Source: Edwardsiella hoshinae NBRC 105699 = ATCC 33379
Lineage (GTDB): Bacteria; Pseudomonadota; Gammaproteobacteria; Enterobacterales; Enterobacteriaceae
Direction of reading: 5' to 3'
Length of the DNA stretch: 64,000 nucleotides
NCBI RefSeq assembly: GCF_000474215.1
Contig: NZ_BAUC01000017.1
Location: 120,087 to 184,086, forward strand
A program made the translations under genes and the position numbers. The notes under the pieces were generated by a model. The model saw only the letters and a list, made by a program, of their open reading frames with translations. It was not told where the DNA came from and did no database searches. Below, in pieces: positions 17,140 through 28,234 of the stretch. The first letter of the stretch is position 1; each line of letters begins with the position of its first letter.

Positions 17140-18666
17140 ATGCGTATTGGTGTACCAAAAGAGCGGTTGGCCAATGAAGCCCGCGTAGCGGCGACGCCGA
17201 AGACGGTCGAGCAACTGCTTAAACTGGGTTTCACGGTGGCTATTGAGAGCGGGGCCGGCAAGTTAGCCAGCTTTGAGGATGCCGCGTATCAACAGGCGGG
17301 GGCCGACGTGGTTACGTTGGATGAGGTCTGGCAGAGTGATGTGATCCTGAAGGTCAATGCGCCGGAGGATGATGAGATTGCGCGCATGAAGGTGGGAACC
17401 ACGCTGATCAGCTTTATCTGGCCGGCGCAAAACCAGCCGTTGCTCGATAAGTTGGCACAGCGTCAGGTGACGGTGATGGCGATGGATTCGGTGCCGCGGA
17501 TTTCACGTGCGCAGTCGATGGATGCCCTGAGTTCGATGGCCAATATCGCCGGTTACCGTGCCATCGTGGAGGCGGCGCATGAGTTTGGCCGCTTCTTTAC
17601 CGGGCAGATCACGGCAGCCGGCAAGGTACCGCCGGCGAAAGTGATGGTGATTGGAGCCGGCGTGGCCGGGCTGGCCGCCATTGGCGCCGCCGGGAGCCTG
17701 GGCGCGATTGTGCGTGCCTTTGATACCCGTCCAGAGGTGAAGGAGCAGGTGCAGAGTATGGGCGCCGAGTTCCTGGAACTGGACTTTGAAGAAGAGGCCG
17801 GCAGTGGCGATGGGTACGCCAAGGTGATGTCTGAGGCTTTCATCAAGGCGGAGATGGCGCTGTTCGCCGCGCAGGCGCAAGAGGTCGATATCATCGTCAC
17901 CACGGCGCTGATCCCGGGTAAACCGGCGCCGCGCTTGATCACTAAAGAGATGGTCGCTGCGATGAAGCCGGGGAGTGTCATCGTCGACCTGGCGGCACAG
18001 ACCGGCGGCAACTGTGAACTGACTCAGGCCGATCAGATCGTGACCACGGAGAATGGCGTTAAGATCATCGGTTATACCGATCTGCCGAGCCGCCTGCCGA
18101 CGCAATCATCCCAACTGTACGCCACCAACTTGGTTAACCTGCTCAAGCTGTTGTGCAAAGAGAAGGATGGCACGTTACAGGTGGACTTCGAGGATGTGAT
18201 CATCCGCGGGGTGACCGTGGTTCAGCATGGGGCGATCACCTGGCCGGCCCCCCCGATCAAGGTGTCTGCTCAACCGCAGGCGGCGAAAGCCGAACCGGCC
18301 GCTACCGTGGCCGCTAAACCGGCCTCGCCGTTGAAGAAGTATCTGCTCATCGCCTTGGCGATCGTGCTGTTTGGCTGGATGGCGAGTGTGGCACCGAGTG
18401 AGTTCCTCTCCCACTTTACCGTCTTCGCGCTCTCGTGTGTGGTGGGGTATTACGTGGTGTGGAACGTGAGTCATGCATTGCATACACCGTTGATGTCGGT
18501 CACCAATGCCATTTCGGGCATCATTGTGGTCGGGGCGCTGTTGCAGATAGGGCATGGCGGTTGGATCACCTTCTTTGCCTTTATTGCGGTGTTGATCGCC
18601 AGTATCAACATCTTCGGTGGTTTCACCGTCACCCAGCGCATGCTGAAAATGTTTCGCAAGAACTGA
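17140..18666 (+). CDS. pntA: NAD(P) transhydrogenase subunit alpha PntA
   Basis: A 508-residue protein (E. coli 510). Residues 1-370 are the NAD(H)-binding domain I, with the Rossmann motif [20 protein letters not shown] at about 168-187. A linker rich in Ala, Lys and Pro follows (about 380-400), then three to four membrane helices of domain II. With PntB it forms the proton-pumping transhydrogenase that makes NADPH from NADH using proton-motive force. pntB follows 12 bp downstream. Confidence 0.97.
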   Translation: MRIGVPKERLANEARVAATPKTVEQLLKLGFTVAIESGAGKLASFEDAAYQQAGADVVTLDEVWQSDVILKVNAPEDDEIARMKVGTTLISFIWPAQNQPLLDKLAQRQVTVMAMDSVPRISRAQSMDALSSMANIAGYRAIVEAAHEFGRFFTGQITAAGKVPPAKVMVIGAGVAGLAAIGAAGSLGAIVRAFDTRPEVKEQVQSMGAEFLELDFEEEAGSGDGYAKVMSEAFIKAEMALFAAQAQEVDIIVTTALIPGKPAPRLITKEMVAAMKPGSVIVDLAAQTGGNCELTQADQIVTTENGVKIIGYTDLPSRLPTQSSQLYATNLVNLLKLLCKEKDGTLQVDFEDVIIRGVTVVQHGAITWPAPPIKVSAQPQAAKAEPAATVAAKPASPLKKYLLIALAIVLFGWMASVAPSEFLSHFTVFALSCVVGYYVVWNVSHALHTPLMSVTNAISGIIVVGALLQIGHGGWITFFAFIAVLIASINIFGGFTVTQRMLKMFRKN

Positions 18667-18678
18667 GGGAGGTAACAA

Positions 18679-20070
18679 ATGTCTGGAGGATTAGTAACCG
18701 CAGCATACATTGTTGCCGCCATCCTGTTTATCTTTAGTCTGGCTGGTTTGTCTAAGCATGAGACATCGAAGCAGGGTAACACTTTCGGTATGGTCGGTAT
18801 GGCGATCGCTCTGATTGCCACCATCTTTGGCCCGGATGCGGCTAACATCGGCTGGATCATCGTGGCGATGGTAATCGGTGGTGCCATCGGCATCTATCTG
18901 GCGCGGAAGGTTGAAATGACCGAGATGCCGGAACTGGTCGCCGTGCTGCATAGCTTCGTCGGCTTGGCCGCCGTCCTGGTTGGTTACAATAGTTATATTG
19001 AGCATCAGCCGGGCAGCATGACGCAGGTGCTGGAAAATATCCACCTGGTGGAGGTTTTCCTCGGCGTCTTCATCGGTGCTGTGACCTTTACCGGTTCGAT
19101 CGTCGCGTTTGGTAAGTTGCGTGGCATCATTTCATCCAAGCCGTTGATGCTGCCGCATCGCCATAAGCTGAATCTGGCGGCGCTGGTCGTCTCATTCCTG
19201 TTGCTGCTGTGGTTCGTCAACACCGGCGCTACCGCCGCGCAGGTCTTTGCCTTGCTGCTGATGACGCTGATCGCCCTGGCCTTCGGCTGGCACTTGGTGG
19301 CCTCCATTGGCGGTGCCGACATGCCGGTCGTGGTGTCGATGCTGAACTCCTACTCGGGTTGGGCTGCCGCTGCTGCCGGTTTTATGCTGAGCAACGACCT
19401 GCTGATTGTCACCGGGGCGTTGGTCGGCTCTTCCGGTGCCATCCTGTCTTACATCATGTGTAAGGCGATGAATCGCTCTTTCATCAGCGTGATCGCTGGC
19501 GGTTTCGGTACCGACGGCTCGTCGACGGGCGATGAGGGTGAGATGGGCGAGTACCGTGAGGCGAGCGCCGAAGAGGTAGCCGAGATGCTGAAGAACTCTT
19601 CGTCGGTCATCATTACCCCAGGCTATGGCATGGCCGTCGCCCAGGCGCAGTATCCGGTGGCAGAGATCACTCAGAAGTTGCGTGAGCGCGGCGTGAAGGT
19701 CCGTTTCGGTATTCACCCGGTCGCGGGGCGTCTGCCTGGCCATATGAACGTGTTGCTGGCCGAGGCGAAAGTGCCCTATGACGTGGTGCTGGAGATGGAC
19801 GAGATCAACGACGATTTCGCCGATACGGACACGGTACTGGTTATCGGCGCCAACGATACGGTCAACCCGGCGGCGATGGAAGATCCGCGTAGCCCGATCG
19901 CCGGGATGCCAGTGTTGGAGGTATGGAAAGCACAAAACGTCATCGTGTTTAAACGTTCGATGAATACCGGTTATGCCGGGGTGCAAAATCCGCTGTTCTT
20001 TAAAGAGAACACTCAGATGTTGTTCGGTGATGCCAAGGATAGCGTCGAGGCTATTCTGCGCGCGCTGTAA
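18679..20070 (+). CDS. pntB: NAD(P) transhydrogenase subunit beta PntB
   Basis: A 463-residue protein (E. coli 462). About nine membrane helices fill residues 1-260 and include the polar residues of the proton channel (His in [11 protein letters not shown]). The cytosolic NADP(H)-binding domain III follows ([48 protein letters not shown]). AGGGAGG lies before the ATG. Two hairpins follow the stop, the second a typical terminator. Confidence 0.97.
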   Translation: MSGGLVTAAYIVAAILFIFSLAGLSKHETSKQGNTFGMVGMAIALIATIFGPDAANIGWIIVAMVIGGAIGIYLARKVEMTEMPELVAVLHSFVGLAAVLVGYNSYIEHQPGSMTQVLENIHLVEVFLGVFIGAVTFTGSIVAFGKLRGIISSKPLMLPHRHKLNLAALVVSFLLLLWFVNTGATAAQVFALLLMTLIALAFGWHLVASIGGADMPVVVSMLNSYSGWAAAAAGFMLSNDLLIVTGALVGSSGAILSYIMCKAMNRSFISVIAGGFGTDGSSTGDEGEMGEYREASAEEVAEMLKNSSSVIITPGYGMAVAQAQYPVAEITQKLRERGVKVRFGIHPVAGRLPGHMNVLLAEAKVPYDVVLEMDEINDDFADTDTVLVIGANDTVNPAAMEDPRSPIAGMPVLEVWKAQNVIVFKRSMNTGYAGVQNPLFFKENTQMLFGDAKDSVEAILRAL

Positions 20071-20090
20071 GCGTCGCTTTCATCGCATCG

Positions 20091-20142
20091 GCCCGAGTTT
20101 GCCTCGGGCCTGCCCAACAAGCGTCCCTGCGGGCGCTTTTTT
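20091..20142 (+). terminator. pntAB terminator region (two hairpins)
   Basis: GCCCGAG/CTCGGGC form the first stem at 20091-20109. A second stem at 20120-20137 (AGCG.CC/GG.CGCT) is followed by six T. The second is the likely Rho-independent terminator. Confidence 0.85.
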
Positions 20143-20191
20143 ATTGCCAGCCCCGCCCCTAGGCGAGCGGTGGCCGCACGACGGGGGACGA

Positions 20192-21157
20192 TCAGTCATC
20201 TTCGTCGTCGTCATCGGCGACTGTCTGCGCGGTGAGCGGTGATTGGTAACCATCGGGTTTAATCGCCAGCAGATCGCAAGTGAGGTGGTCGATCACATGC
20301 TCGGCCGTGTTACCGATAAACGCCGCCGAGATACCGGTACGCCCTAGGGTGCCTAAGACTACCACCCCGGCATTGAGACGCCGTGCTACGTCGGGGATCA
20401 CCTCTTCAGGCAGACCATGCTCGACATGGGTATGACTTTCCGGGATGGCGAACTTCTGCCGTAATGCCTTCATCGCTACCAGATGTTGACCGCGAATGGC
20501 TTCGTTATATACCCGTGGATCAAAGTCGGGGATCTCGATAGAGACATTGACTGGCGTGACGGGGTAGGCCGCGACCAAGTGGATGTCGTTATGACCGACG
20601 CGTTTCGCCAGATCCAGTGACTCACGAACCAGCTTCACGTTCAGCGGGTCATGATAAGGTTCCTCGCTGGAAAGGTTCACCGCCACCAGCGCAGTGCCAT
20701 TCTCTGGCCAGGGCTGATCTTTTACCATCCATACCGGGCAAGGGCACTTACGCAGTAGATGCCAGTCAGTAGGGGTAAAGATCACCGATTCGAGTCGGTC
20801 GTGTTGATGTGCCATCTTCAGCAACAGATCGTGACCACCTTGGATGACTTCTTGGATGATGGCTTCATAGGGACGGTTATGCCAGATCACCTTAATCTCG
20901 ATGGCGATCCCCGCCGTCAGATAGTAGTGGCACTGCTCACGGATCCAGGCTGTCCGTTGGGTGATCACGCTCTCACGCATGCTCATGCGTTCGCTCGGCG
21001 ACAAGAGGGTAGTCATCTCATAGGACAGGTCATAGATGGGGAGAAATGCTAAAATTTGGCCGCCGTTACGTTGCACCAGGTATACCGCACGCCGCAGTGC
21101 CGGCTGGTCATCCTGATTCGGATCGATAGCCACCAGTATTTTCTGATAATCGGCCAT
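20192..21157 (-). CDS. uspE: Tandem universal stress protein UspE
   Basis: A 321-residue protein of two Usp domains (E. coli UspE 316). The start at 21157 opens with [21 protein letters not shown] and has AAGGAG upstream; the longer frame adds an unlikely leader. Domain 1 spans about 1-150 and domain 2 about 155-310. The second ends with [24 protein letters not shown], the G-2x-G-9x-G-type nucleotide-binding motif. The C-terminus is acidic (DDDDEDD). UspE helps in stress resistance, motility and adhesion. It lies just downstream of fnr on the same strand, as in E. coli. Confidence 0.95.
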   Translation of the reverse strand: MADYQKILVAIDPNQDDQPALRRAVYLVQRNGGQILAFLPIYDLSYEMTTLLSPSERMSMRESVITQRTAWIREQCHYYLTAGIAIEIKVIWHNRPYEAIIQEVIQGGHDLLLKMAHQHDRLESVIFTPTDWHLLRKCPCPVWMVKDQPWPENGTALVAVNLSSEEPYHDPLNVKLVRESLDLAKRVGHNDIHLVAAYPVTPVNVSIEIPDFDPRVYNEAIRGQHLVAMKALRQKFAIPESHTHVEHGLPEEVIPDVARRLNAGVVVLGTLGRTGISAAFIGNTAEHVIDHLTCDLLAIKPDGYQSPLTAQTVADDDDEDD

Positions 21158-21304
21158 ATACTTTCTCCTTACTTCACCGTGATAGCCAATTGATACAATA
21201 AACCCATAGTTCACCATACAATAGAATAGGTAAGGAAAATGCTGTCGCGCGACAATTTGCAAAATATAATCATAAGTCGTGAGGTGTGGTGACGCAGGCT
21301 ACAT

Positions 21305-21335
21305 AAAAAAAACGGCGCAAGCGCCGTTTTTTTTA
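21305..21335. terminator. Bidirectional terminator between fnr and uspE
   Basis: CGGCGC/GCGCCG stem with an AA loop, flanked by eight A on the left and eight T on the right. On the minus strand it follows the fnr stop. The symmetry makes it usable on both strands. Confidence 0.9.
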
Positions 21336-21351
21336 TGTCTATCAAGACAAC

Positions 21352-22107
21352 TTACTCACAGGGTGTCCGCGGGTTGCCGGCCAATTGGGCCAAGGCATCA
21401 ATATCTTGAATTGTAATGTATTTACCTTTTACGCTCAGAATATCGCTTTTCTGGAAGCGCCCGAGCAGGCGGCTGATGGTTTCGACGGTGAGACCAAGGT
21501 AATTGCCGATATCGCCGCGGGTCATGGTTAGGCGGAATTCACGCGGCGAGAAGCCACGTTGGGCAAAGCGGCGGGAGAGATTGTAGATGAAAGCCGCCAG
21601 ACGCTCTTCGGCGTTCTTCTTCGACAACAGCAGGATCATATCTTGATCGCCTTTAATCTCTCCGCTCATCAGACGCATCATCTGTTGACGCAGGCTAGGC
21701 ATCTTGCCAGACAGATCATCCAGCGTTTCGAAAGGGATCTCACATACCATTGAGGTCTCCAACGCCTGGGCAAAGCTCGGGTGTATCTGCGCGCCGATGG
21801 CATCGAAGCCGACCAAGTCACCCGCCAGGTGGAAGGCGGTGATCTGCTCGTCGCCCTGTTCAGTGATGGTATAGCTTTTAATGGTTCCGGAACGGATCGC
21901 ATACAGCGACTTCAGCTCATCCCCCGCCTTAAACAGCGCTTGGCCTTTTTGAATCGGCTTTTTACGTTCAATGATGTTATCAAGCTGGTCCAGCTCATGC
22001 TCATTAAGCGTAAACGGGATACACAGCTGGCTGATGCTGCAATCCTGGCAGTGGATCGCACAACCACCAGACTGGATTCGACGAATGACACGTTTTTCCG
22101 GAATCAT
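21352..22107 (-). CDS. fnr: Fumarate and nitrate reduction regulator FNR
   Basis: A 251-residue CRP/FNR-family regulator (E. coli 250). The N-terminal cluster [14 protein letters not shown] holds Cys 20, 23 and 29 of the oxygen-sensing [4Fe-4S] cluster, and the fourth Cys is in [10 protein letters not shown] (about 122). A cyclic-nucleotide-like beta roll and dimer helix follow, then the C-terminal recognition helix ([22 protein letters not shown]) with the E-xx-SR residues that read TTGAT half sites. It controls the switch to anaerobic respiration. Nearby anaerobic genes (asrABC, yhjA) are natural targets. Confidence 0.97.
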   Translation of the reverse strand: MIPEKRVIRRIQSGGCAIHCQDCSISQLCIPFTLNEHELDQLDNIIERKKPIQKGQALFKAGDELKSLYAIRSGTIKSYTITEQGDEQITAFHLAGDLVGFDAIGAQIHPSFAQALETSMVCEIPFETLDDLSGKMPSLRQQMMRLMSGEIKGDQDMILLLSKKNAEERLAAFIYNLSRRFAQRGFSPREFRLTMTRGDIGNYLGLTVETISRLLGRFQKSDILSVKGKYITIQDIDALAQLAGNPRTPCE

Positions 22108-22126
22108 AGGTGTTGCCTAAATAATA

Positions 22127-22140
22127 TTGATATCGGTCAA
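22127..22140. promoter_or_regulatory. FNR-box-like site upstream of fnr
   Basis: TTGATATCGGTCAA, against the consensus TTGAT-N4-ATCAA, differs at one position (GTCAA). It starts 20 bp before the fnr start codon. FNR represses its own gene in E. coli from such a place. Confidence 0.6.
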
Positions 22141-22648
22141 TTTTAACATCTTTTATGTAGGATAATAAACCCTATTCTTGATCCAGATGATGAGATGCGA
22201 ATTAAGGCACAATTCGTGTATAAGCTGTGATGCATCGCACATTATTGATTAGTGACAATGTCACTGGAATATGATTAGCACCTCTAATTATGTTAGCACT
22301 ATGATTATTCCTGTTGATGCGATGTTATTTCAGGCTAACGATAAGGGGTAAAAATACGCGTTAGGCTAGAGCGGAGGCGGCTTAGCGGCGAGGTAACGAT
22401 TGGTGCGGAAATTAAAAATTACAGCGCGACCCAGAATAAAATCATACAAAATTACCTAAACCACGCATGCTTTGACGCAAGTTAATTGAGTAATAATAGC
22501 ATATCGGAGCGATGGGCGAATAGTTGCGCGCGCTGCACCCACCGTAGACGCAGCGGCAATGGCGCTAAGAAATTCGGCGGACCAGCCTTGTAACTCCCTC
22601 TGACGCGACTACAATAGCGCCGTTTTACACACTAACCACGGTAACTGC
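22141..22648. other. Intergenic region between divergent fnr and rlhA
   Basis: About 510 bp, AT-rich in the first 350 bp, without a credible gene. Holds a CRP-like palindrome (22226-22241). Confidence 0.5.
22226..22241. promoter_or_regulatory. CRP-like palindrome upstream of fnr
   Basis: TGTGATGCATCGCACA has both CRP half sites with one mismatch (GCACA for TCACA). It lies about 120 bp before the fnr start, so a link to fnr transcription is only possible. Confidence 0.4.
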
Positions 22649-24613
22649 ATGCGCCAACCCACGAATAAGCTTGAACTCCTCAGTCCCGCCCGCGAGGCGG
22701 CCATCGGCCGAGAGGCCATTCTGCACGGTGCCGATGCGGTTTATATCGGCGGACCGAGCTTTGGCGCACGCCACAACGCCGGCAATTCTCTTCGCGACAT
22801 CGCCGAGCTGGTCAGCTTCGCTCATCGCTATGGGGCGAAGATCTTCGTCACCCTGAATACCATCCTGCACGACAACGAATTGGCGCCGGCACAACGTCTG
22901 ATCCACCAGCTGTACGATGCCGGGGTCGATGCGCTGATCGTACAGGATATGGGGATCCTTCAGATGGATATCCCGCCGATCGATCTTCATGCCAGTACCC
23001 AATGCGACATCCGTAGCGTCGAGAAGGCGCGCTTCTTGTCTCAGGTAGGCTTCTCGCAGATCGTGTTGGCGCGGGAATTGAGTCTGACGCAGATCGCCGA
23101 GATCCGTGACAGCATTGATGCCAATATCGAGTTCTTTATCCATGGGGCGTTGTGCGTGGCTTACTCGGGCCAATGCTATATCTCTCATGCCCAGACCGGG
23201 CGTAGTGCCAACCGGGGCGACTGCTCCCAGGCTTGCCGTTTGCCCTATACTTTGAAAGATGAGCAGGGGCGGGTCGTCGCCTATGAGAAGCACCTGCTGT
23301 CACTCAAGGATAACAATCAGAGCAATAACCTGGCGGCGTTGATCGAGGCCGGTGTACGCTCCTTCAAGATCGAAGGGCGTTATAAGGATATGAGCTATGT
23401 AAAGAACATCACGGCATACTATCGCCAGCAGCTGGATGCCATCCTGGAGCAGCGCCCCGACTTGAGTCGTGCCTCTTTGGGACGCACGTATCATCACTTT
23501 ACGCCATCTCCGGCTAAGACCTTCCACCGCGGCAGCACCGACTATTTCGTGCGCCAGCGGCAGATCGACATCGGTGCTTTCGATTCGCCGACGTTTATCG
23601 GCGTGCCGATCGGCGAAGTGACGGCGGTTGCGGCAACGCACTTGGATGTTGACGTGAACGTCGAATTGCATAATGGCGATGGCTTGAATGTGTTGGTCAA
23701 ACGGGAGGTCGTGGGGCTGCGGGCGAATACGGTCGAGGCGCGGGGAGCGGGGCGTTACCGTGTCTGGCCTAACGAGATGCCGCCGGCGCTGGCGACGCTG
23801 CGTCTGCCTCATCCACTAAACCGTAACCTGGATCATGATTGGCAACAGGCATTACTGAAACCCTCCAGTGAACGTCGGCTTGCGCTCGATCTGCATTTGA
23901 CTGGGACGGCGCAGCAACTGCAACTGACGGTCACCTGCGAAGATGGCATCAGTGTGACGCAGACGTTGGCGGGGCCGTTCGAACCGGCTCGTCAGGCTGA
24001 GCGAGCGGAGCAGGGGCTACGCGACGGCTTAAGTAAGCTGGGCCAGACCTTATATCAGGCGCGCACCGTGACGCTCGATCTCGCTCAACCCTACTTTGTG
24101 CCGAATAGCCAGTTGAACCAGTTGCGTCGTGAGGCTATTGAGCAACTGGATGCCCTGCGCGCGAGCCAGGACACGCGTTTGCGGCGCAAACTGGCCGTGA
24201 CCCCGCCAGCATGCTATCCGCAGACACACCTGACCTATCTGGACAATGTCTATAACCACTTGGCACGTGATTTCTACCGCCAGCATGGGGTGACGTTGAT
24301 TGAGGCTGCCTATGAGGCGCATGGCGAGAAGGGCGAGGTGCCGGTGATGATCACCAAGCATTGCTTGCGTTTCGCGTTTAACCTCTGCCCCAAGCAGGCG
24401 CGTGGCATTCAAGGTGTCAAAGGGCGCGCCTCGCCGATGCAATTAGTGCATCAGGATGAGGTCTTGACCTTGAAGTTTGACTGCAAACATTGCGAGATGC
24501 AGGTCATCGGTAAGATCAAACCCCACGTCTTAAAGATGGCACTGCCAGGTAGCGTCGTTGGCAGCATTACGCCGGACGAGCTGGTGAAAACCCTGCCGAA
24601 TAAACGGAAATAA
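22649..24613 (+). CDS. rlhA: 23S rRNA hydroxylase RlhA (U32 peptidase family, YdcP)
   Basis: A 654-residue member of the U32 family, the same length as E. coli YdcP/RlhA (653). The N-terminal TIM-barrel-like part carries LLSPAREAAIGREAILHGADAVYIGGPSFGAR. The family signature follows as ALCVAYSGQCYISHAQTGRSANRGDCSQACRLPY, with the conserved Cys residues. The C-terminal Cys pair CKHC is also present. RlhA adds a hydroxyl to C2501 of 23S rRNA using prephenate-derived chemistry and iron. It is a single-gene unit followed by a hairpin. Confidence 0.93.
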   Translation: MRQPTNKLELLSPAREAAIGREAILHGADAVYIGGPSFGARHNAGNSLRDIAELVSFAHRYGAKIFVTLNTILHDNELAPAQRLIHQLYDAGVDALIVQDMGILQMDIPPIDLHASTQCDIRSVEKARFLSQVGFSQIVLARELSLTQIAEIRDSIDANIEFFIHGALCVAYSGQCYISHAQTGRSANRGDCSQACRLPYTLKDEQGRVVAYEKHLLSLKDNNQSNNLAALIEAGVRSFKIEGRYKDMSYVKNITAYYRQQLDAILEQRPDLSRASLGRTYHHFTPSPAKTFHRGSTDYFVRQRQIDIGAFDSPTFIGVPIGEVTAVAATHLDVDVNVELHNGDGLNVLVKREVVGLRANTVEARGAGRYRVWPNEMPPALATLRLPHPLNRNLDHDWQQALLKPSSERRLALDLHLTGTAQQLQLTVTCEDGISVTQTLAGPFEPARQAERAEQGLRDGLSKLGQTLYQARTVTLDLAQPYFVPNSQLNQLRREAIEQLDALRASQDTRLRRKLAVTPPACYPQTHLTYLDNVYNHLARDFYRQHGVTLIEAAYEAHGEKGEVPVMITKHCLRFAFNLCPKQARGIQGVKGRASPMQLVHQDEVLTLKFDCKHCEMQVIGKIKPHVLKMALPGSVVGSITPDELVKTLPNKRK

Positions 24614-24649
24614 TCCCCTTCATTCTACGCCCGCCTCACCCTCAGCCAA

Positions 24650-24670
24650 GGCGGGAGATTCTCTCCCGCC
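24650..24670. terminator. Hairpin after rlhA
   Basis: GGCGGGAGA and TCTCCCGCC form a perfect 9-bp stem with a 3-nt loop, 37 bp after the rlhA stop. There is an A-run, not a T-run, after it on the plus strand. Confidence 0.6.
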
Positions 24671-24875
24671 AAAAACCTGATCTCGCTTATATTTCTGACT
24701 ACTTCTCTGACAGCGCCAAGTTGGACTGATTCTCTAATGATTTGTTTTTAAAGCATAATTTTTATTTACCTATTTTGACATTATCACCAATACGCATTTC
24801 GCGTAAGTCGCGATCGGCGAGGCGTTATATAGTCGGGTATAGAAATATCCATACAATTAACGTGGAGAAGTCATT

Positions 24876-25925
24876 ATGTCACTTCGTTTGTCTGAGGCCG
24901 ACGCAGATGCGGCACTGGCGCGTCTACGTCGTAACTACCGGGTGTATGCCCCGGTGGCGGAGTACCGCGGCGGACGTTTTTCCGATACCGATAATATCGT
25001 TTACCAGGAGGTGAGCCGTTGGCGGGACATCGTCTGGCAGGAAAAGTCCCATATGGCCCCCAGTACGGTGATCGCTCCGATTACCGAGACCTTGTTCCAC
25101 TTCGATCATGATGTCATCCAAATCGCCGAGGTTGACCGCCGCCCGCGCTTGATTTTAGCCCGCGCCTGCGACATCAATGCAATGAGTCGTCTCGACTATA
25201 TGTATCTCAAGAATGGGAATAATGCCGACTATAGCTACGCCTTGATCCGCGACAGTATCAAGTTTGCCTTAATCGAGTGCGCCAGCAGCTTTGAAAACTG
25301 TTTCTGCGTCTCGATGGGTACCAACCGTACCGAGAACTACAGTGTCGCGTTACGTTTCGATGAGCAGGGCGTGAATGTCGAGATCACCGATCCCGCGTTG
25401 CAAGAGGCTTTCGCCGGCTTGGGACACGCGTGCGATTACCATGCCGGTTTCGTCAGCGAAAACCCGGAGCAGGTCGTGACCCCCGATCAGATCTGCGATG
25501 ACCCCAAACGGATACGTCAGATCTTGCAAGACAGCCCCTTGTGGAATGATTATCAACATCGCTGCATCGGCTGTGGACGCTGTACTACCGGCTGTCCAAC
25601 CTGTACCTGTTACAGCATCTTCGATGTCGCCTATGCCGAAAACCCGCAGCGTGGCGAGCGTCGTCGCCAGTGGGCCAGTTGTATGGTGGAGGGCTTTACT
25701 GATATGGCCGGCGGTCACCACTTCCGCAATAAGGTCAGCGAACGACTGCGCTTTCGTGCGTTACACAAGGTCAACGACTATCGCGCCAGAGCCAAAGAAG
25801 GCGAGCATATGTGCGTCGGTTGCGGACGCTGTGATGATCGTTGTCCGCAGTATATTAAATTCTCAAATATTATTAATAAGATGAGTGCTGAGGTCGCCCG
25901 CGTGATGCAGGAGGAGCAGAAATAA
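24876..25925 (+). CDS. asrA: Anaerobic sulfite reductase subunit A (ferredoxin-like)
   Basis: A 349-residue electron-transfer subunit. Two [4Fe-4S] clusters are visible: [14 protein letters not shown] at about residue 230 and [13 protein letters not shown] at about 308. AsrA passes electrons from AsrB to the siroheme subunit AsrC, so that sulfite is reduced to sulfide during anaerobic growth. GTGGAGA precedes the ATG. The stop codon overlaps the asrB start (TAATG), giving tight coupling. Confidence 0.96.
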   Translation: MSLRLSEADADAALARLRRNYRVYAPVAEYRGGRFSDTDNIVYQEVSRWRDIVWQEKSHMAPSTVIAPITETLFHFDHDVIQIAEVDRRPRLILARACDINAMSRLDYMYLKNGNNADYSYALIRDSIKFALIECASSFENCFCVSMGTNRTENYSVALRFDEQGVNVEITDPALQEAFAGLGHACDYHAGFVSENPEQVVTPDQICDDPKRIRQILQDSPLWNDYQHRCIGCGRCTTGCPTCTCYSIFDVAYAENPQRGERRRQWASCMVEGFTDMAGGHHFRNKVSERLRFRALHKVNDYRARAKEGEHMCVGCGRCDDRCPQYIKFSNIINKMSAEVARVMQEEQK

Positions 25926-26743
25926 TGTGTAACGGTAACTGTGAGAAACATCGTCAAGTCCTGCTGCCGACCGCTTATCCGATCCTGGATATTGAGAAAC
26001 ATACCGATCTGGAGTGGAACTTCCGCGTCGCCTGCGACTTTCCGCTACATTATGGCCAGTTTGTCGAAGTGTCATTGCCGCGCGTCGGTGAGGCGCCGAT
26101 TTCCGTCTCCGACTACGGTGATGGCTGGGTCGATCTGCTGATACGCCGAGTCGGCAAGGTGACCGAGGCGCTATTCGCCTTGCAGCCTGGCGATCAGGTA
26201 TGGCTGCGCGGTGCCTATGGGCATGGCTATGATTTGACGCAGTTTTACGGCAAACGTCTGGTGGTGGTAGCCGGCGGCACCGGTGTCGCGCCGGTGAAGG
26301 GGGTATTGCGCCATTTCTGCGAGCATCCCGACCAGGTGAAAAGCTTGGATATGATCCTCGGCTATAAGAATCCGCAAAGTGTGCTGTATAAGCGCGAATT
26401 GGATTTCTGGCGGGGTCAGCATAACCTCTGCCTGACCCTGGATGAGGGGGAGCCAGTGGCGGAGTACTATCATTTAGGGCGGGTGACCGACCATCTGCCG
26501 TATCTCGACTTTAGCGCCCCGGAAGAGATCCAAGCGATCGTGGTCGGGCCGCCGGTGATGATCCGGGCAACGGTTGCCTTGTTGCAAGCCAACGGCCTGC
26601 GCGATGAGCAAATCTGGGTCGATTATGAGCGGCGTATGGCGTGCTCAGTGGGTAAGTGCGGCCATTGCCGCATGGGGGATGTCTATATCTGTGTGGATGG
26701 GCCGGTATTTAACTATGCCGACGCTCGCACCATGGTCGATTAA
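25925..26743 (+). CDS. asrB: Anaerobic sulfite reductase subunit B (flavin/NADH-binding)
   Basis: A 272-residue ferredoxin-reductase-like protein. The NADH-binding [15 protein letters not shown] motif is at about residue 117, and the C-terminal Cys cluster [17 protein letters not shown] for a [2Fe-2S] centre at about 240. It resembles the electron-transfer subunit of dihydroorotate dehydrogenase (PyrK). It takes electrons from NADH and feeds AsrA. Confidence 0.96.
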   Translation: MCNGNCEKHRQVLLPTAYPILDIEKHTDLEWNFRVACDFPLHYGQFVEVSLPRVGEAPISVSDYGDGWVDLLIRRVGKVTEALFALQPGDQVWLRGAYGHGYDLTQFYGKRLVVVAGGTGVAPVKGVLRHFCEHPDQVKSLDMILGYKNPQSVLYKRELDFWRGQHNLCLTLDEGEPVAEYYHLGRVTDHLPYLDFSAPEEIQAIVVGPPVMIRATVALLQANGLRDEQIWVDYERRMACSVGKCGHCRMGDVYICVDGPVFNYADARTMVD

Positions 26744-26754
26744 AGGAGCCAACA

Positions 26755-27762
26755 ATGAGTATCGATGTCGATATCTACCGCGCACGGGCGCTGAATGAAT
26801 ACCGCTTCTCGAAGGTTCGCTCCGAAGCTATGGTCAGCGTGCGCATACCCGGCGGTATCTTACCAGCCCGCCTGTTGAGCGTAGCCCAGCAGATCGCCGA
26901 GCAGTATGGCAACGGTTTGATCCACTTGACGACACGGCAAAAGTTGGCGATGCCGGGGATCCGTTATGAGGATATGGATAAGGTTAATGCGGCGCTAGAG
27001 CCCTTTATCCGTGAGATAGAGATTGAGACATGCGGCGTCGAGGTGGAGGATCCGCAGGCGGGTTATCAAGCCATCGGTGGTCGTAATATCGTCGCCTGCC
27101 AAGGCAACCGTATCTGTCAGAAGGCGAACACGGATACCACCGGGATGGCGCAGCGTCTGGAGAAGCTGGTTTACCCTAGCCGTTATCACCTGAAGGTGGT
27201 GCTGGCGGGGTGTCCCAACGATTGCGCCAAGGCGAGCATGGCCGATTTGGGGGTCTTGGGCATCGCACGCATCAAATTCACCCCAGAACGTTGTATCGGC
27301 TGTGGTGCCTGTGTGCGGGCCTGTAAGCACCATGCCGTCGATTGCCTGTCATTACGTAATGGTAAGGCCAGTAAACAGGAGAGTCTGTGCATCGGCTGTG
27401 GCGAATGCGTGTTAGCCTGTCCGACACTGGCTTGGCAACGACAGCCTGAGCAGCTGTACCAAGTACGTCTGGGGGGCCGAACCAGTAAGAAGACGCCACG
27501 CGTCGGTAAGGTGTTTCTCAACTGGGTTACCGAGGATGTGATTCAGGCGGTCATCCGTAACATCTTCGAGTTTGAGCGTGAGATGTTAGCCGGAACCCCG
27601 GTCTATCTGCATATGGGACATCTGATCGATCGTGCCGGTTATAGCTACTTTAAAGAGCGAGTGCTGCGTGACGTGACGCTAAACCCTGGTGCTCAAGTGG
27701 CCGAGCGGATGTATTGGAATGAAGACACCTATGTCGGCAATGTGCATCTGAAGTCGGTATAA
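26755..27762 (+). CDS. asrC: Anaerobic sulfite reductase subunit C (siroheme subunit)
   Basis: A 335-residue catalytic subunit. The sulfite-reductase siroheme/[4Fe-4S] ligands are present as CQGNRIC and CPNDCAKA (residues about 118-165). These are followed by two ferredoxin-type clusters, CIGCGACVRACKHHAVDC and CIGCGECVLACP. AAAGGAG stands before the ATG, 11 bp after asrB. This form, about 335 residues, is much shorter than assimilatory CysI and belongs to the dissimilatory-like asr operon of enteric bacteria. Confidence 0.96.
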   Translation: MSIDVDIYRARALNEYRFSKVRSEAMVSVRIPGGILPARLLSVAQQIAEQYGNGLIHLTTRQKLAMPGIRYEDMDKVNAALEPFIREIEIETCGVEVEDPQAGYQAIGGRNIVACQGNRICQKANTDTTGMAQRLEKLVYPSRYHLKVVLAGCPNDCAKASMADLGVLGIARIKFTPERCIGCGACVRACKHHAVDCLSLRNGKASKQESLCIGCGECVLACPTLAWQRQPEQLYQVRLGGRTSKKTPRVGKVFLNWVTEDVIQAVIRNIFEFEREMLAGTPVYLHMGHLIDRAGYSYFKERVLRDVTLNPGAQVAERMYWNEDTYVGNVHLKSV

Positions 27763-27783
27763 CCTTGCCACGGTGCTTGCTAG

Positions 27784-27817
27784 CAGAGGCTCGTGTTCGA
27801 CGGGCCTCTGTTATTTT
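27784..27817 (+). terminator. Terminator of asrABC
   Basis: CAGAGGC and GCCTCTG form a 7-bp stem 22 bp after the asrC stop, followed by TTATTTTT. Confidence 0.8.
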
Positions 27818-27919
27818 TATAATCTATAAAACTGGTTGTATATATTATCATTAATCGTTTTTATTGATTATTAATTTGTTTTACTCTAGACACAGTTGAT
27901 AATAAATGAGGGTAATGTG

Positions 27920-28216
27920 ATGAAAGACGTCGTCGATAAATGCAGTAATAAAGGGTGTGCAATCGATATTGGCTCCGTGCTGGATAACGACAATTGCACC
28001 ACTGCCATCACTCAAGCCTATGCGACACGCGATGAAGCAGAAAAACAATTGGCTCGCTTAACCAGCAAAGCGCAAGCCGTCGCGCAGGCTGAATACCCCT
28101 GTGTTATTACTCATGAGATTAATGAAAAAGAAGGGGAGTTCGTTCTGGAGGCTCACTTTACTTTTTCTTGTCAGGCAGAAACCGTTATTTTTGAGCTTTC
28201 ATTGCGTCACGCTTAA
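27920..28216 (+). CDS. YfcZ/YiiS family protein (DUF406)
   Basis: A 98-residue protein of the DUF406 family. The family pattern is clear: CAIDIGSVLDNDNCTT, then a helix with AYATRDEAEKQLARLTSKAQ and a final FVLEAHFTFSCQAETVIFELSLR. E. coli YfcZ and YiiS are about 95-99 residues and their function is unknown. The ATG at 27920 is chosen over 27896 because GAGGG is 7 bases upstream and the N-terminus then matches the family length. It probably forms a two-gene unit with the AraC-type gene 18 bp downstream. Confidence 0.85.
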   Translation: MKDVVDKCSNKGCAIDIGSVLDNDNCTTAITQAYATRDEAEKQLARLTSKAQAVAQAEYPCVITHEINEKEGEFVLEAHFTFSCQAETVIFELSLRHA

Positions 28217-28234
28217 GTAGTAGGGGATAATGTC

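Noticed and set aside
19192..19986. 264-codon frame on the minus strand inside pntB
   Set aside because: It is an exact antisense shadow of a well-conserved gene, His/Arg-rich and without family features.
24768..24780. TTGACATTATCAC before asrA as an FNR box
   Set aside because: The half sites are one base too close together and the second is imperfect.
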